From Sphagnum compactum (Eukaryota; Bryophyta; Sphagnopsida; Sphagnales), in contig OZ234493.1 in assembly GCA_965153455.1 (NCBI GenBank), positions 19,830,213 through 19,894,212 of the forward strand: a DNA stretch of 64,000 nt, written 5' to 3'. The notes beneath the pieces were generated by a model that saw only the letters and a program-made list of their open reading frames with translations, was not told where the DNA came from and made no database searches. Shown piece by piece: positions 62,319-64,000 of the stretch. How positions within the stretch are numbered: position 1 is the stretch's first letter; every line of letters starts with the position of its first letter. Made by a program: the position numbers and the translations under genes.

Positions 62319-64000
62319 ATGCCAATGGACTTGACAAGAGATGAAGCTGGAGGAGCTGCTTCTGCTGCTGCTGCTGCTGATGCAGGAAGATCTGGAGCAG
62401 CATCTGCTGTAGCAGCAGCAGCAGGGGATGAAGTCTCCCAGCACCACAACAACAACAACAGAAAAGAAGAAGAAGCAGAAGACGAAGAAGAAAAAGGCAT
62501 GCCAGGTGCAAAGGCAAGCTGGTCATTTGTGAGCATACCTGCTGCATCATCAGTTCACCCTATTGAGGAGATTGATGATAATGATCTTCCTTCCTTTCAT
62601 ATCAACAGGCTACGCCGGCTTCCTTTTCGAGCAGCAGCAGCAGCAAATAAGAATGGCAACTTATCAAAGCCAAATGGTAAAGACCTTGGGGTTACAGAAC
62701 TGCAAAGAAGCTCAGGCAGTGCTGTTGAACAAGGAGTTGCAATCAATCATACAACAGCTCCAGAAGAATTAGGAGTTGATGAACAGCAGAGGTTGCAAGA
62801 AGTAGTAGAAACTCAGGGCACCACCACAGTCTTGGCAACAGGTTCGGAACTTTCAGATGGTAAATTGGAAGCAATCATGAGTGTACAACCACAAGAGCAG
62901 GAAACACATTTCGAGGAGGAACCTAATGATAATCTCAATCCAACAAGAGGTTCTGATGCATCTGCTCCAGGAAATTTACATGTTCTGTTGTTGTCAGAGG
63001 CAACAGATGAGAACTCACTGATAACACCGCTACAGACTGATGGCAATTGGCCACAGGCTGACATTCTGAATCAAGAGAATGTGCAGGCAAACCTTGAGAA
63101 GGATGGAGCAGTACGCCTAATGGAACCTGCCATCATCCAAGAAGACAATCTCAGGTCTGAATATCTGGTTTTAATAGTTACGCACAATGTACTATGGAAT
63201 GGTCAAGAAACTGCCCATTATGTTGGGTAAGGGACAAGTGAGTCTGTTAGGGTGAGCTAGGCACCACACTCAAGATTATGGGCTAAGGGCTTGCTGGTGC
63301 CTTACCCAACATAATGTGCAATGACAAGACCATTTCATGGCATTAAGGTCTGGGTTTGGCAGATTCAATGATTTTTTATAAATTCATTTTCAACATGCGA
63401 CAAATTTTGGTCACTATTATGAGTTTATCATCATCATTGGAAGATTAGGTCAGTATAATGTGGTCAAGAAAATGACATAATCTGCCACCCCAGACCCTTA
63501 ACGTTGCAGTAACCAGAGGTTGTTTAGTTCACAAGAATGCATGTGAAGAAGAATGAGATGTTGCAGCTCTCAATATGCTTATCAGTATAGCCTCTTGATT
63601 TCTTTCCTTGAGCCACTATGGAGGAATCGGTCAGCACTCTTAGTAGAAGCTTCTTGTATTTGATGGGCCTGCATTGCTCCAATGTACAAGGGAAGTGCTC
63701 CGCCAAGTAGAAGGTTTTAGGTGCTTGAGGTTGTTAGGGAATGAGGAAGTTGTAGATTTCTTATTTGATTGACTCAGTGTAACTATCTCCTGGAGATGAG
63801 GGAGTTGGGTGTTTGAAGAAGTGGGTTTAGATTGCCAGACTTGAAAGCTGTGGCCTAGCCAATTAAGTCTATGGCCATGTAGAGTACACTATCATCTTTT
63901 CATGTTGTTGATGAAAATTTGGAACTTGCGTGATTGTTTACAGGTTCCTTGAAAGAGCAGATGAAAGTGAAGGGGAATTGTCACTAGGGGAACTGCCCAT
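62319..64000 (+). CDS. Unrecognised protein, 5' exons only, runs off the window
   Basis: Exon 1 62319-63154 opens MPMDLTRDEAGG and codes for about 278 residues; a second in-frame ATG at 62325 has the better context. A GT-AG intron (63155-63943, phase 2) joins RF LERADESEGELSLGELP in exon 2, which runs past the end. The N-terminus is Ala-rich with acidic Glu/Asp stretches (residues 10-70), then SFVSIPAASSVHPIEEIDD and SFHINRLRRLPFR, and a long Gln/Glu/Asn-rich, probably disordered region. There is no signal peptide or membrane segment. I do not recognise the family; an intrinsically disordered nuclear or scaffold protein is only a guess. The donor (caggtctga) is weak. Confidence 0.65.
63200..63501. 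repeat. Two foldback structures in intron 1 of the last gene
   Basis: Arms 63200-63232 and 63300-63332 pair with few mismatches (core cattatgttgggtaagg). A second pair, 63343-63365 with 63479-63501 (ttaaggtctgggtttggcag against its complement), lies immediately downstream. tggtcaagaaa also occurs in both halves (63200 and about 63461). The arrangement resembles a compound or nested MITE. Confidence 0.7.

Overview
This is 64 kb of nuclear DNA from a land plant. The evidence is interrupted genes with GT-AG introns, a cytosolic HSP90, a plant-specific GRAS transcription factor, a telo-box in front of a ribosomal-protein gene, and plant-type transposon remnants. The species cannot be fixed from sequence alone. 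Short introns (mostly 70-1,100 bp), an HSP90 gene with eleven introns, a GRAS gene interrupted inside its conserved domain, and hAT and pogo/CENP-B-like transposases of types I associate with mosses, lycophytes and ferns make a non-seed plant more likely than a flowering plant. That is an inference.

Layout. At 95-4765 lies a complete cytosolic HSP90 gene of 12 exons. From about 4.8 to 37 kb there is a 32 kb AT-rich, gene-poor stretch. It holds a young five-copy satellite with a 280 bp unit (11331-12733), an older decayed satellite (19090-19850), a LINE-like remnant (about 20.5-21.1 kb), a decayed pogo/CENP-B-type transposase (about 26.6-27.3 kb), a decayed hAT transposase on the minus strand (32917-35330) and several hairpins. 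At 38255-43056 is a five-exon LISCL-type GRAS gene with a TATA-like box, a (GA)28 tract and an upstream ORF in its leader, and a foldback element in intron 1. At 44394 (or 44325) to 44869 is a two-exon CHCH protein of the mitochondrial small ribosomal subunit (mS37/MRP10 type), next to a telo-box. From about 45 to 60.8 kb there is a second gene-poor stretch with inverted-repeat elements, CTAC-rich low-complexity DNA, a possible solo LTR and a minisatellite. From about 60.8 kb to the end is a gene with a duplicated promoter-proximal block, a long leader with upstream ORFs, and a 5'-terminal coding exon starting at 62319 that runs off the window. Its product is not recognised.

All four genes are on the plus strand. 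They are unrelated housekeeping or regulatory genes and nothing suggests a cluster or a joint pathway. I did not find a convincing new biological system. The most distinctive items are the A-B-A-B-B higher-order structure of the 280 bp satellite, a possible recursive-splice site in HSP90 intron 3, a missing cysteine in the CX9C protein, complementary (GA)n and (TC)n tracts flanking GRAS exon 1, and a compact 30 bp hairpin at 24887-24959.
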